From positions 43,879,688 through 43,943,687 of the forward strand of contig NC_091300.1 in the NCBI RefSeq assembly GCF_038502225.1: 64,000 nt of DNA. Direction: 5' to 3'. Below, piece by piece: positions 1 to 10,788 of this stretch. Under the pieces are notes generated by a model. That model worked only from the letters and a program-made list of their open reading frames with translations, made no database searches and was not told the origin of the DNA. The DNA is from Cherax quadricarinatus (Eukaryota; Arthropoda; Malacostraca; Decapoda; Parastacidae). Position 1 is the stretch's first letter, and each line of letters opens with the position of its first letter. Both the position numbers and the translations under genes were made by a program.

Positions 1-22
1 TTGCATATAGCATACCTTCATT

Positions 23-70
23 GTGTGTGTGTGTGTGTGTGTGTGTCTGTGTCTGTGTGTCTGTGTCTGT
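23..70. repeat. (GT)n microsatellite
   Basis: GT/TG run with a few CT interruptions. It abuts the 3' tail of a minus-strand family A LINE fragment, as most GT runs in this window do. Confidence 0.9.
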
Positions 71-1007
71 GAATATTCACCTAATTGTGGTTGCAGGGGT
101 CGAGATTCAGCTGTGTGTGGGTATGTGTGTGTGCGCACGTGTGCGTGTACTCGCCTAGTTGTACTCACTAGCTGTGGTTGCAGAGATGGATCCTGCCTCC
201 ACTACATTTCCCAGACTATTCCACTGCCTGACAACTCTATGACTGAATACTTCTTAACATCCCTGTGATTCATCCGAATCTTCAGCTTCCAACTGTGACC
301 CCTTGTTGCTTTGTCCCATCTCTGGAACATCCTGTCTCTGTCCACCGTGTAGATTCCTCTCAGCATTTTGTATGTCGTTATCATATCCCCCTTATCTCTC
401 CTGGCCTCCAGTGTCGTCAGGTCGATTTTCCTTAACCTCTCCTCGTAGGTCCTGAACGATTCCTTATTAAGATGTTGGAATGCTGTTCTTAGGGTTGCCA
501 GGCGCCCATATGCTGCAGCAGTTATTTAGTTGATGTGCGCCTCAGGAGATGTGCCCTGTGTTATACTCACCCCACGATCCCTTTCCTTGAGTGAGATTTG
601 TAGTCTCTGGCCCTCCTAGACTGTACTCCGTTTGAGATCTTTGCCATTCCCAATCATGTCTTTGCATCTGGTGGGGTTGAACTCCAGGAGCCAGTTGCTG
701 GATCAGGCCTGCAGCCTGTTCAGATCCCATTGTAGTTCTGCCTGGTCCTCGTCAGTTTGAATTCTTCTCATCAACTTCACATCATCTGCAAACAGTGACA
801 TTTTTGAGTCTATTCCTTCCGTCATGTCGCTCACAAATACCAGAAACAGTGCCGGTCTTAGAACTGACTAATTTGGAACCCCGCTCATCACAGGAGCCCA
901 CTCTTGACACCTCATCACGTATCAGGTATTCTCTGATCCATTGCAGTGCCTTCCTTGTTATACCTGCTTGGTCCTCCAGCTTCTGCACTAATCTCTTGTG
1001 TGGAACT
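71..1007 (-). pseudogene. LINE family A copy 1, 5'-truncated 3' fragment
   Basis: Read on the minus strand this is the 3' part of a CR1-like non-LTR retrotransposon. It matches the near-complete copy at 8725-13440, from the RT thumb region (encoding VPHKRLVQKLEDQAGI) to the 3' tail. The coding frame is broken by many indels, and only about 100 codons stay open (782-1090, minus). The 3' tail (rich in GTGAGTAC) is partly duplicated at 71-180. At 1007/1008 the RT sequence jumps directly into the 3' UTR-proximal part of a second copy. Dead relic. Confidence 0.85.
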
Positions 1008-2199
1008 GCCTCCACTACATCACTCTCCAGATTGTTCTTCCTGACAACTATGTCACTGAAGAAATATTTCCTAACATCCCTATGACTCATCTGAGTTTTT
1101 AACTTCCTTTAGTGACCCCTTATTACTGTATCCCATCTCCGAAACAGTCTGTCCCTGCCCAACTTGCCAATTCCTCTCTGTATTTTATGATTTTATGTCG
1201 TTATAGCTCCCCTAATCCTCCTTTCCTCCAGTGTCGTGAGGTTGATTTCCCTTAACCTCTCCTCATCGGACATACCCTTTAGCTCCCGGACTAGTCATGC
1301 TGCAAACTGTTGCACTTTCTATAATTTCTTGACGTGCTTGACCAGATGTGTGTTCCATAATGGTGCCGCATACTCCAATATGAGCCTGACGTACACAGTG
1401 TAGAGTGTCTTGAAAGACATCTTACCTAGGTGTCGAGACGCTATTCTCCAAAGGTTTGCCAGCGCTCATAAGCTGCAGCAGTTATTTAGTTAATGCGTGC
1501 CTCAGGAGATATGCTCGGTATGATACTCACCCAAGATAATTTTCCTTGAGTGAGATTCACATCCTTTGGCCTCCCCTTGTATGTACTCCATCTGCGGGCT
1601 TCTTTGATTTTTCCCCAATCCTCTTAATTTTACACTTTGTTGGGTTAAACTTTTGGAGCCATTTGTTGGACCAGGTTTGTAGCCTGTCCAGATCCCTTTG
1701 TAGTCCTACCTAATCCTCATCCACCTGAACTCTCCACATTACCTTTCAGATATTCCCTGACCTATTGCAGAGCCTTTCTTGCTATTCCTGCCTGCTCCTC
1801 CAGGTTTTGCACTACTCTCTTGTGTGGAACTGTGTTGAAAGCCTTCTTACAGTCCAAGAAAATGAAGTCTACTCACCCCTCTCTCTCCTGTCTTCTGTTA
1901 CCTTATCGTGAAACTCTAGTAGCTTTGTGACACAGGATTTCACCTCTCTGAAACCGTGCTGGTTTTAGCACGGTTTCTTCTCCTGATAATCTTTTCCATG
2001 ACTTTGCATACTATACATGTCAGTTACACTAGTCTGTACTTTAATACTGCTTGTCTGTCTCCTTTCTTTAAAACTGGGACAATATTTGCTGTCTTCCACA
2101 CCTCAGGTAGTTGCCCTGTTACGATAGATGTGTTGCAGATTGTTGTCAGAGGCACACACAGTACCTCTGCTCCCTCTCTCAGGACTCATGGAGAGAGGT
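1008..2199 (-). pseudogene. LINE family A copy 2, strongly diverged fragment
   Basis: Minus-strand family A copy, more diverged than its neighbours. It runs from the C-terminal RT domain up to the finger region (compare 10150-10240 in the full copy). Around 1740-1750 the stretch encoding the catalytic FADD region and the downstream YLSGRQQ segment is missing. No long ORF survives. Its 5' truncation point lies directly on the GT array at 2200-2260. Confidence 0.8.
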
Positions 2200-2213
2200 G
2201 GGTGGGTGGGTGT

Positions 2214-2260
<47 letters not shown>
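2200..2260. repeat. (GT)n microsatellite between two LINE copies
   Basis: Pure GT after a short GGGT-rich lead-in. Sense-strand reading is (AC)n directly following the 3' tail of LINE A copy 3. Confidence 0.92.
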
Positions 2261-2264
<4 letters not shown>

Positions 2265-3532
2265 CACCTAGTTGTACTCACCTAGTTGAGGTTGCAGGGG
2301 TCGAGTCCAAGCTCCTGGCCCTGCCTCTTCACTGGTCGCTACTAGGTCACTCTCCCTGAACCGTGAGCTTTATCATACCTCTGCTTAAAGCTATGTATGG
2401 ATCCTGCCTCCACAACATTGCTTTCCAAACTATTCCACTTCCTGGCTACTCTGTGGCTGAAGAAATACTTCCTAACATCCCTGTGATTCATCTGTGTCTT
2501 CAACTTCCAACTATGTCCCCTTGTTGCTGTGTCCCATCTCTGGAACATCCTGTCTTTGTCCACCTTGTCAATTCCTCTCAGTATTTTGTATGTCGTTATC
2601 ATGTCCCTCCTATCTCTCCTGTCCTCCAGTGTCGTCAGGTTGATTTCCCTTAACCTCTCCTCGTAGGACATACCTCTTAGCTCTGGGACTAGTCTTGTTG
2701 CAACCCTTTGCACTTTCTCTAGTTTCTTTACGTATGGTGCCGCATACTCCAATATGGGCCTAACGTACACGGTGTACAGGGTCCTGAACGATTCCTTATT
2801 AAGATGTCGGAATGCTGTTCTGAGGTTTGCTAGGCGCCCATATGCTGCAGCAGTTATTTGATTGATGTGCGCTTCAGGAGATGTGCCTGGTGTTATACTC
2901 ACCCCAAGATCTTTTTCCTTGAGTGAGCTTGTAGTCTCTAGCCCTCTAGACTGTATTCCGTCTGCGGTCTTCTTTGCCCTTCCCCAATCTTCATGACTTT
3001 GCATTTGGTGGGGTTGAACTCCAGGAGCCAATTGCTGAACCAGGTCTGCAGCCTGTCCAGATCCCTTTGTAGTTCTGCCTGGTCTTCGATCGAATGAATT
3101 CTTCTCATCAACTTTACGTCATCTGCAAACAGGGACACTTCAGAGTCTATTCCTTCCGTCAAGTCGTTCACAAATACCAGAAACAGCACTGGTCCTAAGA
3201 CTGACCCCTGTGGGACCACGCTGGTCACAGGTGCCTACTCTGACACCTCGCCACGTATCATGACTCGCTGCTGTCTTCCTGACAAAGTATTCCCTGATCC
3301 ATTGTAGTGCCTTCCCTGTTATCCCTACTTGGTCTTCCAGTTTTTGAGCTAACCTCTTGTGTGGAACTGTGTCAAACGCCTTCTTGTAGTCCAAGAAAAT
3401 GCAATCCACCCACCCCTCTCTCTCTCTCTTGTCTTACTGCTGTCACCATGTCATAGAACTCCAGTAGGTTTGTGACACAGGATTTCCCGTCCCTGAAACC
3501 AAGTTGGCTGCTGTTGATGAGATCATTCCTTT

Positions 3533-3536
<4 letters not shown>
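2261..3536 (-). pseudogene. LINE family A copy 3, 5'-truncated, RT domain to 3' tail
   Basis: CR1-like reverse transcriptase fragment on the minus strand, split by frameshifts into pieces at 3140-3409 (IFLDYKKAFDTVPHK), 2938-3228 (VPQGSVLGPVLF, SLFADDVKLMRRIHS) and 2342-3031 (YGRLANLRTAF, HSFKQRYDKA). The FADD catalytic box is intact here, unlike in the full-length copy. The 3' end carries two copies of a tail unit reading AACTAGGTGAGTAC in the sense direction, followed by (AC)n. The 5' end stops at a second GT array (3537-3630), so the copy has AC/GT tracts on both sides. Confidence 0.88.
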
Positions 3537-3629
<93 letters not shown>

Positions 3630-3630
3630 T
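3537..3630. repeat. (GT)n microsatellite
   Basis: About 94 bp of nearly pure GT at the 5' truncation point of LINE A copy 3. Confidence 0.95.
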
Positions 3631-4254
3631 AAACAAAAGATAGTGATTGGAAGTGAGGATGCGTGGAAACTCTTTCGTACACATTTCAGCCACGTAAGTT
3701 ATTATGGTGCTAACACCTGTACACTTGTATGTTAAATACTGCGGTACCAGCTGCCACTGTGACGCTGGTGTTCCCTCCCCAATCACCTCCATTTTGGTGT
3801 TACATTAATTTTCGAACCCCTCAATGCCGTTATCTGACTTTGGGAATAAATGTACCAAGAAAGTTGTAGTGTAGGAGATGATAGAAAAGGTACAGACAGT
3901 GGTGACTGGTACTACCTGTAACATTAGTGAATCATCACGTGGAAGCGCTAAACCTTTATAGCGCCTGTGGAATGAGATTCACACTCATTTGTTCCCGAGT
4001 ACTGTATATAATGTACACGTATAAACACTATAATCTGCGAGCAGCTCTCTCTTTCTCCTATTTTACATAACTGATCTACCTACAGCCACCCAACACAACC
4101 AGAACTCGCCACGTAGAAGTTGCTACTCTTACGAGCTCCACGAACAAGTGTATTGGTTGATTGATGCAGCTTAGGGCCTGTCGCACAGTGGACCTCGGTT
4201 TGAATCCCCGACCATTCTTCTGTTCATTCACTGATGGTGAATGAACATATCGTG

Positions 4255-4256
<2 letters not shown>
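3631..4256. other. intergenic stretch without recognised gene
   Basis: No ORF or element recognised. A weak tRNA-like B-box (GGTTTGAATCC) lies near 4197-4207, preceded by a possible A-box-like stretch, so a worn tRNA-derived SINE is possible at about 4150-4215. Confidence 0.35.

Positions 4257-4345
<89 letters not shown>
4257..4345. repeat. (AT)n microsatellite
   Basis: About 89 bp of pure AT dinucleotide; self-complementary and able to extrude as a hairpin. Confidence 0.95.
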
Positions 4346-4347
<2 letters not shown>

Positions 4348-4689
4348 ATGTAATGTAATAAAAGACTTCTGAAGTTCTTTTAGAGATAATTATTTTCACA
4401 TATCTTAGTAATACTTCCAGTTGGCTTCGATCAATGAAATATCCACATGAAGAGTTGTAATGTCTGGAAGTTTAGCTTCACATTTGATTTTTTATGTAGG
4501 TTGACGTGTTAGGTGACTTGCTGGACACTGTGTCGTTACTAATTCTATTTAGCCAACCAGGCGCTCACACCACCTCACCGACCTCATTGTTATATCAACA
4601 TAGAATCGCAAAACCTGTTACGGAGAATAATATGAAACTGTACAAGGACAAGCTGGGAAAAATAACCCAAGTTGCTATGTTATATTATT

Positions 4690-4832
4690 AACACATCGGC
4701 CGTCTCCCACCAAGGCAGGGTGGCCTGAAAAAGAATAACTTTCATCATCATTCACTCTATCACTGCCTTGCCAGAGGCTCATTTTCTCTACAGTTATAAA
4801 ACTGCAACATTAACACCTCTCCTTCAGAGTTA
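4690..4832. repeat. dispersed repeat R1, copy 1
   Basis: Contains CACCAAGGCAGGGTGGCC, then a TTCATCATCATTCACTC-like block and CTGCAACATTAACACC. The same order of blocks occurs at 50832-50985 and 51920-52195. It has no ORF and is short and non-coding. SINE or MITE is undecided because no clear tRNA head or terminal inverted repeat is visible. Confidence 0.75.
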
Positions 4833-4899
4833 CTATTGCAAACTTAAAATGTGGAATAATTTAAGACGCTAAAAACAGGTTAACGACATGATACCAACA

Positions 4900-6240
4900 T
4901 GGACAAGGACCCAGGGAAAGACATCACGCCTAATTCATTCCCTGAGGGTAAACTCTCAGAAGGAACTATGATTCTTTCATGCCACTCACACTTATTTATC
5001 CCATCTGCATTTGTATACCACACCTTCAACTTTTGGGGGGTACATTGGGGTTGAGGAAGTGGGAGACCTGATAAGGAACTATGAGTGGTTGCTGTGAGGG
5101 TGGAGTTTGTAATGAGGTGGGTGGGGGCATTGGATATGGGATGTGTGTTTTGGTTTAGAATGTTTGATTGCATTGGGGTAGTCCTGGTTGGGGGGCTTCT
5201 GTAGGTGGTTGTGAGGGAGGCTGTATTTGATCTTTCTCCTGATTCTGGGTTCTCCTGTCCATCTCCATCCTCACCTCTCTTTCCTCCTTTCGTCTTTGTA
5301 CAATCTCTCTTAGTTTCTGCCTTTCCTCTTGTGTTCTGTCATGATCAAGATACACCTTCTGGTACGGCATGTTCCTTAGTCTTGCTTTCTCCTGCACGAT
5401 CCTGTTCCGAGTTGATTCGGTCTTGAAAGTCACTTTCACTGGCCGGGCTCTCCTTGCAAACCTCCCTATTCTCCAAAAAATTACCAACTGTCTTATGTAA
5501 TCTTCTCCTATTGCCTTTATGATGCTTTCAAACCCATCTTTCTCCCCTTGTCTTCTTGCTTCGTAAGTTTCCCCTTCAACTTCCTGGAGCCCATAAACAA
5601 AGACTGACCTCTCCCTTTCATTCTCCCACTGTATATCCCTATGTGTTCCCTGATTTGGTTTAGTTTCCTCCATTGCAGCTTTCTTTTCTTTAGTTTCTTC
5701 ACTATCTATTGTCTTTGGGCTCAGTGGCCTGTCATTTTCCCTTCTCAGCTTTCCCTGGGCTTTGCTGTGGTTTGTTAGGGCCTCCACATATAGCTTAGTT
5801 CTTTCATTTTCTACAGTCCCCTCAATTGCTCCTGATGTGTTTCTCTCTTTTCCTCGGGCTCCACAATGGTCTGATAAGGCTTCTGCATGCAGTTTCACCC
5901 CTTCGTTCCCTAAAGTCCCCTTGTTTGTGACTGAGACAACAGTCTCTGATGTCATTCAATTGTTCTTTAGTTTTTTAGGCTGTTTCACATTTTTCAGTTC
6001 CTCTTCTAATCTCTGTATCCTAGCCTCTGTTGCTGTGACTTGCATCTCCCACTTCTTGCTTTCTGCATCTAACCTCTCTTCCATTCTCATGCTAAGTTCT
6101 TCTAGCTTCTTTCCCCATTCAATTTCCTTTTTCATGAGCTGTGCTGCCCAATCTTCCTTTGCAGATTCATCCTCCAGTCCCTTGGTTTTCCTTCCTGCCC
6201 TCTGGTAACCCGTTTTTTGTTTTGATAGCCACAGAATGAA
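4900..6240 (-). pseudogene. LINE family A2, ORF1 plus start of endonuclease (decayed)
   Basis: Minus-strand ORF1 of a diverged relative of the family A LINE. It starts near 6240 with a Glu/Lys-rich coiled coil (AQLMKKEIEWGKKLEEL, RIQRLEEELKNV). An in-frame TGA lies just before the ATG at 5955. It then continues as a 266-residue open stretch (5155-5955) with the SVFVYGLQE and RIVQEKARLR motifs that match ORF1 of the full-length copy ([18 protein letters not shown]). The beginning of the APE endonuclease is present ([12 protein letters not shown], about 5035) but breaks off near 4980. The rest of the element is missing. ORF1 of this type is presumed to bind RNA as part of the retrotransposon particle. 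Confidence 0.8.
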
Positions 6241-6284
6241 AAACTTATGTAATTCTGTGTGTTCGTTTTGTGGTGTGTTTGTCC

Positions 6285-6490
6285 GAGTGTGGGGGGAGGG
6301 AGGTAGAGGAGGAAGCTGTAGACAGAGGCTAAATGTGAGGGGTGGGGAGGGGGAATGAGGGGGGAATATGGGGAGTAGGAGGGAGAAGCAAAGGGGGAGA
6401 ATGGGAGATGGAGAGGGGGAGAGAGGGAGAGGTGGATCAGGGGAAAGAGTGGGGGATTGGTAGGGGAGGGTGAGGGGGAGAGTGTGGTTG
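6285..6490. repeat. GA-rich tract, 5' UTR-like of LINE A2
   Basis: Purine-rich (GGGAGGGAGG type) on the + strand, hence pyrimidine-rich in the sense of the LINE. The full-length copy has a longer equivalent at 12733-13440 in the same place, which suggests that a CT-rich leader is part of this LINE family. Confidence 0.65.
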
Positions 6491-7245
6491 TAAATGTGTG
6501 TGTGTAGCTGAATGAGGGTTTATTAAGTGGAATTGTGTATTGTGGTGTATGAGAGTGAATGTGGAGTTCAGTGGTCCCTTACCTGGCTTACCTGGCCCCA
6601 CCCTCCTGTGTCCTGACTCACACCTACCTGTTATACTGCCTTTACTTCTACCTAGTCTTACAGAATCCTGTCTCGCCTTGTTCTATAAATTACCAATTGC
6701 TATTCATTATTGAGTACTTGATAGCCTATTCTTTATTACACTAGGAGAGTTGGACCGTTCACAATCAGCTTGGCAGTTAATTGGAACCCAAAACACACAC
6801 CCAAACAACCACGCATAGGTGAATACTTGTGAACAACCTGTAGCAGCCTGTAGATTGTCCAGCTCGATGTGATGTTCTGGCATAGATCCGCCTCTGTTGC
6901 TTCTCGATATATAATGTACCCTATTCACTGTATTTCTTTCACTGGTCACATATCTGTTTCACTTTATTATCCTTCTTGGGTGACATGTGGCAACGTCACC
7001 TGAGCACACACACTAGGCCTGTCGACTCTGAATGCGCCTCCAAATATCCCTTTCTAGCTCACTTATAAAATTGTTGCTCTCCCCACACTTAAGTGGCTCA
7101 GGCAAATTGCAAATTGCTTCAAGGATTGTTCACTAACCTGACACACTTAGTGACCCTTGCAGTACACTTGGATAGCCCTCAGAAACATTTATATTTGTGG
7201 AGCACGGAAGGCGTGACTCGTGCACGATGCGTCCCTCAACTGTTC
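6491..7245. other. intergenic stretch, nothing recognised
   Basis: Only short open frames and no known element; composition is balanced. Ends where LINE A copy 4 begins. Confidence 0.4.
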
Positions 7246-7731
7246 ATGTGTGTACTCGCCTATTTGTACTCACCTATTTGTGGTTGCAGGGGTCGAGTCA
7301 TAGCTCCTGGCCCCGCCTCTTCACTGATTGCTACTAGGTCCTCTTTCTCCATGCTCCATGAGCTTTATCAAACCTAGTCTTAAAACTATATATGGTTTCT
7401 GCCTCTACTACATCACTTTCTAGGCTATTCCACTGCCTGACTACTCTATGACTGAAGAAATACTTCCTAACATCCCTTTGATTCATCTGAGTCTTCAACT
7501 TCCAATGATAACCTCTTGTTTATGTGTCCCATCTCTGAAACATCCCGTCTTTGTCCACCTTGTCTATTCTGCGCAGTATTTTATATGTCGTTATCATGTC
7601 TCCCCTGACCCTCCTTTCCTTCAGTGTCGTCAGGCCGATTTCCCTTAACCTTTCTTCGTAGGACAATCCCCTTAGCTCTGGGACTAGTCTTGTGCAAACT
7701 TTTGCACTTTCTCTAATTTCTTGACGTACTT
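7246..7731 (-). pseudogene. LINE family A copy 4, short 3' fragment
   Basis: Minus-strand C-terminal RT tail and 3' UTR of family A. It is 5'-truncated exactly where the GT run 7732-7749 and the tail of the next copy begin. Confidence 0.82.
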
Positions 7732-7749
7732 GTGTGTGTGTGTGTGTGT
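7732..7749. repeat. (GT)n at junction of LINE A copies 4 and 5
   Basis: Short pure GT run separating two head-to-tail LINE fragments. Confidence 0.9.
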
Positions 7750-8648
7750 ACTCACCTAGCTGTACTCACCTAGTTGAGGTTGCAGGGGTCGAGTCCCACC
7801 TCTTCACTGGTCGCTACTAGGTCACTCTCCCTGAACCGTGAGCTTTATCATACCTCTGCTTAAAGCTATGTATGGATCCTGCCTCAACTTAACATCGCTT
7901 CCCAAACTATTCCACTTCCTGACTACTTTGTGGCTGAAAAAATACTTCCTAACATCCCTGTGATTCATCTGTCTTCAACTTCCAACTGTGTCCCCTTGTT
8001 GCTGTGTCCCATCTCTGGAACATCCTGTCTTTGTCCACCTTGTCAATTCCTCTCAGTATTTTGTATGTCGTTATCATGTCCCCCCTATTCCTCCTGTCCT
8101 CCAGTGTCGTTAGGTCAGTTTCCCTTAACCTCTCCTCGTAGGACATGCCCCTTAGCTCTGGGACAAGTCTTGTTGCAAACCTTTCTCTAGTTTCTTTACG
8201 TGCTTGGCTAGGTTCCAAACTGGTGCCGAATACTCCAATATGGGCCTAACATACACAGTGTACAGGGACCTGAACGATTCCTTATTAAGATGTCGGAATG
8301 CTGTTCTGAGGTTTGCTAGGCGCCCATATGCTGCATCAGTTATTTGGTTGGTGTGTCTCAGATGTGCCTGGTGTTATACTCACCCCAAGATCTTTTTCCT
8401 TGAGTGAGGGTTGCAGTCTCTGGCCCAATAGACTGTACTCCGTCTGCTGTCTTCTTTGTCCTCCCCTAATCTTCATGACTTTGCACTTGGTGAGGTTGAA
8501 CTCCAGGAGCCAATTGCTGGAATAGGTCTGCAGCCTGTCCAGATCTCTTTGTAGTTCTGTCTGGTCTTCGACCGAATGAATTCTTCTCATCAACTTCACG
8601 TCATCTGCAAATATGGACGCTTTGGAGTCTATTCCTTCCGTCATGTCG
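7750..8648 (-). pseudogene. LINE family A copy 5, 5'-truncated fragment
   Basis: Covers the RT palm to the 3' tail on the minus strand: motifs like LMRRIHSVEDQTELQ and SSNWLLEFNLTKCKVM at 8336-8677, then the C-terminal block EERLRETDLTTLEDRR at 7949-8218. Several frameshifts. The truncated 5' end (8648) is fused to a 54-bp piece consisting only of another copy's 3' tail (8649-8702). Confidence 0.85.
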
Positions 8649-8724
8649 TGTGTGTACTCACCTAGTTGAGGTTGCAAGGGTCGAGTCCTAGCTCCTGGCC
8701 CTGTGTGTGTGTGTGTGTGTGTGT
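8649..8724 (-). repeat. isolated LINE A 3'-tail piece plus (GT)n
   Basis: 54 bp of family A terminal tail (TACTCACCTAGTTGAGGTTG on +) with nothing else of the element, then GT 8703-8724. This is either an extremely truncated insertion or a slippage/recombination product. Confidence 0.75.
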
Positions 8725-8804
8725 ACTCACCTAGTTGTACTCACCTAGTTGAGGTTGCGGGGGTCGAGTCCGAGCTCCTGGCCCCGCCTCTTCACTGATC
8801 GTTA

Positions 8805-10709
8805 CTAGGTCACTCTCCCTGAACCGTGAGCTTTATCATACCTCTGCTTAAAGCTATGTATGGATCCTGCCTCCACTACATCGCTTCCCAAACAATTCCA
8901 CTTACTGACTACTCTGTGGCTGAAGAAATACTTCCTAACGTCCCAGTGATTCATCTGTGTCTTCAACTTCCAACTGTGTCCCCTTGTTACTGTGTCCAAT
9001 CTCTGGAACATCCTGTCTTTGTCCACCTTGTCAATTCCTCTCAGTATTTTGTATGTCGTTATCATGTCCCCCCTATCTCTCCTGTCCTCCAGTGTCGTCA
9101 GGTTGATTTCCCTTAACCTCTCCTCGTAGGACATACCTCTTAGCTCTGGGACTAGTCTTGTTGCAAACCTTTGCACTTTCTCTAGTTTCTTTACGTGCTT
9201 GGCTAGGTGTGGGTTCCAAACTGGTGCCGCATACTCCAATATGGGCCTAACGTACACGGTGTACAGGGTCCTGAACGATTCCTTATTAAGATGTCGGAAT
9301 GCTGTTCTGAGGTTTGCTAGGCGCCCATATGCTGCAGCAGTTATCTGATTGATGTGCGCTTCAGGAGATGTGCCTGGTGTTATACTCACCCCAAGATCTT
9401 TTTCCTTGAGTGAGGTTTGTAGTCTCTGGCCCCCTAGACTGTACTCCGTCTGCAGTCTTCTTTGCCCTTCCCCAATCTTCATGACTTTGCACTTGGTGGG
9501 ATTGAACTCCAGGAGCCAATTGCTGGACCAGGTCTGCAGCCTGTCCAGATCCCTTTGTAGTTCTGCCTGGTCTTCGATCGAGTGAATTCTTCTCATCAAC
9601 TTCACGTCATCTGCAGACAGGGACACCTCAGAGTCTATTCCTTCCGTCATGTCGTTCACAAATACCAGAAACAGCACTGATCCTAGGACTGACCCCTGTG
9701 GGACCCCGCTGGTCACAGGTGCCCACTCTGACACCTCGCCACGTACCATGACTCGCTGCTGTCTTCCTGACAAGTATTCCCTGATCCATTGTAGTGCCTT
9801 CCCTGTTATCCCTGCTTGGTCCTCCAGTTTTTGCACCAATCTCTTGTGTGGAACTGTGTCAAACGCCTTCTTGCAGTCCAAGAATATGCAATCCACGCAC
9901 CCCTCTCTCTCTTGTCTTACTGCTGTCACCATGTCATAGAACTCCAGTAGGTTTGTGACACAGGATTTCCCATCCCTGAAACCATGTTGGCTGCTGTTGA
10001 TGAGATCATTCCTTTCTAGGTGTTCCACCACTCTTCTCCTGATAATCTTCTCCATGAATTTGCATACTATACATGTCAGTGACACTGGTCTGTAGTTTAA
10101 TGCTTCATGTCTGTCTCCTTTTTTAAAGATTGGGACTACATTTGCTGTCTTCCATGCCTCAGGCAATCTCCCTGTATTGAATATTGTTAGGGGTACACAT
10201 AGCGCCTCTGCTCCCTCTCTCAATACCCATGGGGAGATGTTATCTGGCCCCATTGCCTTTGAGGTATCTAGCTCACTCAGAAGCCTCTTCACTTCTTCCT
10301 CGGTTGTGTGCACTGTGTCCAGCACATGGTGGTGTGCCCTACCTCTCCGTCTTTCTGGAGCCCCTTCTGTCTCCTCTGTGAACACTTCTTTGAATCTCTT
10401 GTTGAGTTCCTCACATACTTCACGGTCATTTCTTGTTGTCACTCCTTCCTTCATTAGCCTGATTACCTGGTCCTTGACTGTTGTTTTCCTCCTGATGTGG
10501 CTGTACAACAGTTTCGGGTCAGATTTGGCTTTCGCTGCTATGTCATTTTCATATTGTCTTTGGGCCTCCCTTCTTATCTGTGCATATTCGTTTCTGGCTC
10601 TACGACTGCTCTCCTTATTCTCCTGGGTCCTTTGCCTTCTATATTTCTTCCATTCCCTAGAACACTTGGTTTTTGCCTCCCTGCACATTTGGGTAAACCA
10701 TGGGCTCAT
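8805..10709 (-). CDS. LINE A reverse transcriptase (ORF2 C-terminal part)
   Basis: 634-residue open frame encoding the RT that would copy LINE RNA at a nicked target. In order it shows a basic linker (residues 1-110), RT fingers (KAMGPDNISPW; NYRPVSLTCIVCKFMEKII), palm (GFRDGKSC; IFLDCKKAFDTVPHK; SGVPQGSVLG), the catalytic box near residue 366 reading SADDVKL instead of FADDVKL, then thumb and the C-terminal domain (YGRLANLRTAF; HSFKQRYDKAHG). The true start lies upstream; the ATG at 10709 only marks where the frame opens after a frameshift. Both catalytic Asp residues remain, but the Phe to Ser change beside them is unusual. Fragments elsewhere in the window keep Phe. Confidence 0.88.
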   Translation of the reverse strand: MSPWFTQMCREAKTKCSREWKKYRRQRTQENKESSRRARNEYAQIRREAQRQYENDIAAKAKSDPKLLYSHIRRKTTVKDQVIRLMKEGVTTRNDREVCEELNKRFKEVFTEETEGAPERRRGRAHHHVLDTVHTTEEEVKRLLSELDTSKAMGPDNISPWVLREGAEALCVPLTIFNTGRLPEAWKTANVVPIFKKGDRHEALNYRPVSLTCIVCKFMEKIIRRRVVEHLERNDLINSSQHGFRDGKSCVTNLLEFYDMVTAVRQEREGCVDCIFLDCKKAFDTVPHKRLVQKLEDQAGITGKALQWIREYLSGRQQRVMVRGEVSEWAPVTSGVPQGSVLGSVLFLVFVNDMTEGIDSEVSLSADDVKLMRRIHSIEDQAELQRDLDRLQTWSSNWLLEFNPTKCKVMKIGEGQRRLQTEYSLGGQRLQTSLKEKDLGVSITPGTSPEAHINQITAAAYGRLANLRTAFRHLNKESFRTLYTVYVRPILEYAAPVWNPHLAKHVKKLEKVQRFATRLVPELRGMSYEERLREINLTTLEDRRDRGDMITTYKILRGIDKVDKDRMFQRLDTVTRGHSWKLKTQMNHWDVRKYFFSHRVVSKWNCLGSDVVEAGSIHSFKQRYDKAHGSGRVT

Positions 10710-10788
10710 CCTGGCTTTTCATTATTCGTGTTACCCTTGGGTACAAACCTCTCCTCAGCCTCCTTGCATTTTGTTGCTACATATTCCA

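Noticed and set aside
5205..6208. Plus-strand Ser/Phe-rich ORFs
   Set aside because: Antisense of the LINE A2 ORF1 coiled coil.
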